A stretch of DNA of 9,589 nucleotides from an uncultured Eubacteriales bacterium (GTDB lineage: Bacteria; Bacillota; Clostridia; Oscillospirales; Oscillospiraceae), in contig URWG01000063.1 in assembly GCA_900551495.1 (NCBI GenBank), positions 1-9,589 on the forward strand, written 5' to 3'. Positions within the stretch are counted from its first letter, which is position 1. Each line of letters opens with the position of its first letter. The notes under the pieces are model-generated. The model was given only the letters and a program-made list of their open reading frames with translations. It was not told where the DNA came from and searched no databases. A program made the translations under genes and the position numbers. This document shows positions 6,775-9,589 of this stretch, in pieces.

Positions 6775-7428
6775 ATGAAACACACAATTCGCAGGACGTT
6801 CAGCCTGCTTTTGACGCTTGCTCTTATCCTTTCGACTCTCTGCGCCGTCAGCGCAAACGGCTCCGTCTCCTACCGCGGCAGCAGCGAGAAATTCGTTTTC
6901 AGCCCCGGCAGCGACGACCATCCGACCGACCTCTTTGACGCGTTCAAAAACGTGATGCCCGGCGACAGGCTGACGCAGAAAATCACCCTCAGCAACGATG
7001 CCTCCTACAACGTAAAGGTCAAGCTCTACGTTCGGGCGCTCGGCGCACAGAGCGGCGAGGATTTCCTCTCGCAGCTCCGCCTCTCCGTCCGTCAGGAGGG
7101 GAAAACGACGCTGTTCGACGCTGCGGCGGACGAAACGGCGGCGCTCAGCGATTGGGTGTACCTCGGGCTGCTGTATTCCGGCGGCTCGACGGAGCTTGAT
7201 CTGACGCTTGACGTGCCGCTGACGCTGGACAATTCCTATCAGAACGCCGTCGGCGTTTTGGACTGGGAATTTATGGCGGTCGAATATCCCGTCGAGCCGA
7301 GCGACCCCCAGCCGCCCAAGACCGGCGCGGATTACATGATCGCGCCTGCCGTCTGCGTGCTGATCGCCGCCGCGCTCGTGCTCTTCCTCGTGACCAAACG
7401 GAAAAAGGAAGAACAAAGGGAAAATTAA
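6775..7428 (+). CDS. TasA-like secreted protein with C-terminal PPKTG sortase signal (wall anchor)
   Basis: 217 residues. It has a conventional Sec signal (hydrophobic 9-26, likely cut A27/N28), a beta-rich ectodomain (about 30-168), a Pro-rich spacer, and a complete sorting signal: PPKTG at 180-184, a hydrophobic helix at about 187-206 and a positive tail rich in Lys/Arg. The ectodomain contains MPGD-x-L-x-QKITLSN (61-74) and KVKLYVRA (81-88), matching in order and spacing the LPGQ...VKN...YLRVKL segment of the small secreted protein at 1715, and ends with YQNAVGVLDWEF. PPKTG is of the S/P-P-x-T-G type reported for Clostridioides difficile sortase B, and a class B sortase gene follows. GGAGGG lies six bases before the ATG. 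Likely the wall-linked base of the complex made by this operon; that is inferred. Confidence 0.82.
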   Translation: MKHTIRRTFSLLLTLALILSTLCAVSANGSVSYRGSSEKFVFSPGSDDHPTDLFDAFKNVMPGDRLTQKITLSNDASYNVKVKLYVRALGAQSGEDFLSQLRLSVRQEGKTTLFDAAADETAALSDWVYLGLLYSGGSTELDLTLDVPLTLDNSYQNAVGVLDWEFMAVEYPVEPSDPQPPKTGADYMIAPAVCVLIAAALVLFLVTKRKKEEQREN

Positions 7429-7433
7429 GCAAA

Positions 7434-7464
7434 AATACGACCCGCGGATTCTGCGGGTCGTATT
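7434..7464 (+). terminator. Strong intrinsic terminator between the anchor gene and the sortase gene
   Basis: AATACGACCCGC (7434-7445) pairs perfectly over 12 bp with GCGGGTCGTATT (7453-7464), with a 7-base loop and a following CTTTTC. It begins only six bases after the stop of the anchor gene and ends 25 bases before the sortase ATG. It should end or strongly reduce transcription of the five-gene unit before the sortase. Confidence 0.85.
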
Positions 7465-7489
7465 CTTTTCACAGAGAGGCGGGCTGAAT

Positions 7490-8287
7490 ATGAAAAAATC
7501 AACGAAGCGCGCGCTTCGGACGCTCGTTCAACTGCTCTGCATCGTTGTGATGCTTGCCGCGGCGGTTTGGATTGTTTTTCTCCTGCGGCAGGGGGACGAG
7601 AGCCGCAGCTATGCCGACAATTTGGCGCAGGAGGTCGTCCGCACCGTGTCCGTGGAGCCGTCTGCACAGCCACCGACCGCGCCGTCACCGACCGAGGAGG
7701 CGCCGCAGTTTGACGAGCTTAGCCCGATCTCCGTGGACTTTGATGCGCTCGACGGGACGGACATTGTTGCATGGCTCTATTGCGAGGAGCCGTCCGTCAG
7801 CTATGCGGTCGTGCAGGGAAAGGACAACGACGAGTACCTGCACGCCCTGCCCGACGGTCGGTACAGCTATGCGGGGACGCCCTTCATGGACTACCGCAAC
7901 GCGTCTGATCTGACCGACCTGAACACGATCATCTACGGGCACAACATGAAGGACGACACCATGTTCAGCGCCTTCGTCAACTACAAGGAGCAGACATATT
8001 ACGACGCACACCCGCAGATGTATTTGGTGACCCCGACGCACGCCTACCGTATTGAGCTGCTGGCGGGGTGCGTTACGGACGCGTCCTCCGCGCTCTACGA
8101 GCTGCCGGGTTCGGTGAAGGAGAAGGAGGAGCTGCTCGCCGATGCGCGGGAGAATTCGACCTTCCGCGCCGACATTACCGAGGAGGCGAACGACCGCTTG
8201 GTCACGCTGTCCACCTGCTCCTATGAATTTTCCGATGCCAGATTCGTCCTGATCGGGCGGCTGGTCGAGATCGGTATACAGCATTAG
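7490..8287 (+). CDS. srtB: Class B sortase (SrtB)
   Basis: A 265-residue membrane-anchored cysteine transpeptidase that cuts a P-x-T-G-type sorting motif between Thr and Gly and joins the product to cell wall peptide. It has a basic N-terminus, one membrane segment (about 10-32), a Pro/Thr/Ser-rich stalk (about 56-72), then the class B catalytic domain. Landmarks are IVAWLY, YAVVQGKDNDEYL, TPFMDYRN, the catalytic His in YGHNM (H151), the catalytic Cys in TLSTCSY (C243) and the catalytic Arg in DARFVLIGRL (R251). All three active-site residues are present and the length is normal for the class. The likely substrate is the PPKTG protein encoded just upstream. An AGAGG site is about ten bases before the ATG. 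No promoter fits in the gap after the upstream terminator, so expression needs readthrough or a promoter inside the preceding gene. Confidence 0.92.
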   Translation: MKKSTKRALRTLVQLLCIVVMLAAAVWIVFLLRQGDESRSYADNLAQEVVRTVSVEPSAQPPTAPSPTEEAPQFDELSPISVDFDALDGTDIVAWLYCEEPSVSYAVVQGKDNDEYLHALPDGRYSYAGTPFMDYRNASDLTDLNTIIYGHNMKDDTMFSAFVNYKEQTYYDAHPQMYLVTPTHAYRIELLAGCVTDASSALYELPGSVKEKEELLADARENSTFRADITEEANDRLVTLSTCSYEFSDARFVLIGRLVEIGIQH

Positions 8288-8292
8288 GAATC

Positions 8293-8327
8293 CGCAGCGC
8301 TCCTGCCGAGCGCTGCGTTCGTATTTT
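8293..8327 (+). terminator. Intrinsic terminator of the sortase gene
   Basis: CGCAGCGCT (8293-8301) pairs perfectly with AGCGCTGCG (8309-8317) around a 7-base loop, followed by TTCGTATTTT. It begins six bases after the sortase stop codon. Confidence 0.8.
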
Positions 8328-8331
8328 CTGC

Positions 8332-8360
8332 TTGTAATTCCGCGGGGGTACAGGTATAAT
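8332..8360 (+). promoter_or_regulatory. Sigma-A type promoter of the ECF S component-ruvX pair
   Basis: TTGTAA at 8332-8337 (4 of 6 matches to TTGACA) is separated by 17 bases from a perfect TATAAT at 8355-8360. It lies directly after the sortase terminator and 29 bases before the next start codon, so the transcript would have a very short leader. This is the best promoter in the window. Confidence 0.8.
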
Positions 8361-8376
8361 AGTGGGGAAATTGAAC

Positions 8377-8382
8377 GGAGGG
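8377..8382 (+). promoter_or_regulatory. Ribosome binding site that fixes a TTG start
   Basis: GGAGGG ends seven bases before TTG at 8390. No in-frame ATG lies near it, and the nearby ATG at 8383 is in another frame and too close to the site. This supports TTG as the start of the membrane protein gene. Confidence 0.7.
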
Positions 8383-8389
8383 ATGCCCT

Positions 8390-9166
8390 TTGAAGCCGAA
8401 TGTCCGCCTGATTTGCCGCACGGCGCTGCTGCTGGCGCTCTGCATCGCGGCGCAGTTTTTGAAAAATACCTCGGTCTATCTGACCGGACCTATCATCAAT
8501 GCGATCCTGATTTTAGCGACGCTCTCCTGCGGACTTCTGAGCGGCGCAGCGCTGTCGGTTCTGACCCCGCTGACCTCATGGTGGATCAGCGGCAGCCCCG
8601 TTATGAGCGCATATCCGCTGATCGTGCCGTGCGTTATGGTCGGCAACCTGCTCCTTTGCCTGTTCGTATGGCTGTTCGGCGTACGTTTGGCGGCAAAGCT
8701 GCCGGAGACGCAGCGGCTGTCCCTGTCCGATGCGCAGTTCCGCTCCGGTATCGTGATCGCGTTGGTCGCGGCGGCGCTTTGGGGCAGCATCGGTATCGCC
8801 TTCCTTGCCTCGTTCGGCGAGCTGGTGCAGCTTGCGCTTGCCCCGCTGATGCTGGTGCTGCTGATTGCGCTGGGCGGCTGCGTTGCACTGTTTGCCGGAC
8901 TTTGGGTGCTGGCGGCAAAGCTCCCGCGCTCGTGGACGCTGATCGCCGGACTGGTGTTCGGCTCGGTCGTCAAGGCGCTGTTCCTCTGGCTGAGCATTGC
9001 ACGGGGCGTCCTGACGGGGACCTCCGCGCTGACCCCGCAGGTGATCGCCGTCGCAAAAACGACCTTCTCCGTCACGCAGCTTTTGACAGCCCTGCTCGGC
9101 TCGGCGCTTGCGTTCCTGCTGTGGCTGCCGCTGCGTAAAATTCTGAAAAAGGGGACGGCGCAATGA
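8390..9166 (+). CDS. ECF transporter S component (substrate unknown)
   Basis: A 258-residue very hydrophobic protein with about six membrane segments. Residues 30-70, with YLTGPIINAIL, then a small-residue helix LSCGLLSGAALSVLTPL and a short SWWISGSP loop, match the N-terminal half of S components of energy-coupling factor (ECF) vitamin/metal importers, in which this protein binds the substrate and shares a general EcfT-EcfA energising module. No EcfA or EcfT gene is in the window, as expected for group II transporters that use a shared module encoded elsewhere. The ligand cannot be read from the sequence. It is somewhat longer than a typical S component (about 180-220), partly through a polar stretch around 103-117 (KLPETQR...) between membrane segments. 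It starts with TTG, sits behind its own promoter, and overlaps ruvX by 4 bases. Confidence 0.72.
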   Translation: MKPNVRLICRTALLLALCIAAQFLKNTSVYLTGPIINAILILATLSCGLLSGAALSVLTPLTSWWISGSPVMSAYPLIVPCVMVGNLLLCLFVWLFGVRLAAKLPETQRLSLSDAQFRSGIVIALVAAALWGSIGIAFLASFGELVQLALAPLMLVLLIALGGCVALFAGLWVLAAKLPRSWTLIAGLVFGSVVKALFLWLSIARGVLTGTSALTPQVIAVAKTTFSVTQLLTALLGSALAFLLWLPLRKILKKGTAQ

Positions 9167-9576
9167 GAGTGCTTGCCATTGACTACGGCGACGTCCGCAC
9201 CGGAATCGCCGTTTCCGACCTGTCCGGCACGATTGTCGGACAGACCGCGGTCATCCACAGCCGCAGCGCCGAAAAAACCGCCGCGCAGATCGCGCAGCTT
9301 GTGAAGGATACGGGTGCCGAGCGGCTGGTGATGGGCTTCCCGCGCAATATGGACGGCTCGGAGGGGCCGCGTGCCGCGCTGTATCGGGATTTTGCCGCCC
9401 TTGTCGAGCGGACGGTCGGGCAGCCCGTTGTCCTTTGGGACGAGCGCCGTACCACCGTCGAGGCGCATCAAATCCTCTCGGACTGTAACTATCACGGCAA
9501 AAAGCGGAAAAACCCCGTCGATGCCGTCGCCGCCTCGCTGATTTTAGAGGGCTACCTGAATTATTTGAAGCGATAA
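9163..9576 (+). CDS. ruvX: Putative pre-16S rRNA nuclease / Holliday junction resolvase-like YqgF (RuvX)
   Basis: 137 residues, the normal length for the YqgF/RuvX family of RNase H-fold nucleases, reported to act in 16S rRNA 5'-end maturation and proposed as a Holliday junction resolvase. The three acidic motifs are visible: LAIDYGDVRTGIAVSD (D7), LWDERRTTVEA (D93/E94) and NPVDAVAASLILEGYL (D120). The VMGFPRNMDGSEGPRA loop is also typical. ATG overlaps the stop of the preceding gene (ATGA at 9163-9166), with AAAGGGG about eight bases upstream, indicating translational coupling. The 13 bases after the stop hold nothing recognisable. The functional call is confident at family level. Confidence 0.95.
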   Translation: MRVLAIDYGDVRTGIAVSDLSGTIVGQTAVIHSRSAEKTAAQIAQLVKDTGAERLVMGFPRNMDGSEGPRAALYRDFAALVERTVGQPVVLWDERRTTVEAHQILSDCNYHGKKRKNPVDAVAASLILEGYLNYLKR

Positions 9577-9589
9577 AAATTTTGACCGC

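Noticed and set aside
6653..6775. A frameshifted cell-wall sorting signal at the end of the giant protein
   Set aside because: The space after the stop contains only the next gene's ribosome binding site; there is no room for a motif, helix and tail in another frame.
6640..7416. 258-codon minus-strand open frame opposite the anchor gene
   Set aside because: The plus-strand frame has a signal peptide, a full sorting signal and a ribosome binding site; the minus frame has no features.
8362..9138. Alternative + strand frame overlapping the S component gene with an earlier start
   Set aside because: It has no membrane pattern or motif. The frame starting with TTG at 8390 has correct ribosome binding site spacing and the S-component signature.
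8476..9495. 339-codon minus-strand open frame across the S component and ruvX
   Set aside because: It lies antisense to two well-supported genes, shows no motif, and has Arg/Ser/Pro-rich shadow composition.

Overview
The window (about 9.6 kb, all real genes on the + strand) looks like chromosomal DNA of a relatively GC-rich Gram-positive anaerobe of the Clostridia, most plausibly an Oscillospiraceae/Ruminococcaceae-type gut bacterium. The grounds are strong Shine-Dalgarno sites (GGAGG/AGGGAG) before nearly every gene, some GTG and TTG starts, a class B sortase, an ECF-transporter S component, and a short CTCCCTC/GAGGGAG palindromic element of a style I recall from that group. The taxonomic call is inference.

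Region 1 (1-134) has no gene. It holds a small hairpin element flanked by an imperfect direct repeat, and its 3' edge supplies the ribosome binding site of the first gene. Region 2 (135-7428) is a tightly packed five-gene unit with gaps of 12 to 27 bases: two divergent members of the prolipoprotein diacylglyceryl transferase (Lgt) family, a small TasA/SipW-type secreted protein, a 1494-residue secreted protein made of 14 InlB/Listeria-Bacteroides-type repeats, and a small TasA-like protein with a PPKTG sortase signal. Region 3 (7429-8330) starts with a strong stem-loop terminator, then a class B sortase gene, then a second terminator. Region 4 (8331-9576) opens with a good sigma-A promoter and carries an ECF-transporter S component overlapping by 4 bases with ruvX (yqgF); this is housekeeping.

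The working model is a surface fibre or adhesin locus. Three consecutive exported proteins carry SipW-type or Sec signals and TasA-like or InlB-repeat structure. Only the last has a wall-sorting motif, and that motif matches the PPKTG type used by clostridial sortase B, whose gene follows directly. The anchored protein may therefore tether the other two. The two Lgt-like membrane proteins at the head of the operon are the puzzle: both keep the C-terminal Y-G-x-x-R...R motif, but both have replaced the essential Arg of the central signature (Lys in one, His in the other), and no secreted protein here has a lipobox. They may therefore do something other than classical lipoprotein modification. 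No SipW signal peptidase gene is in the window.
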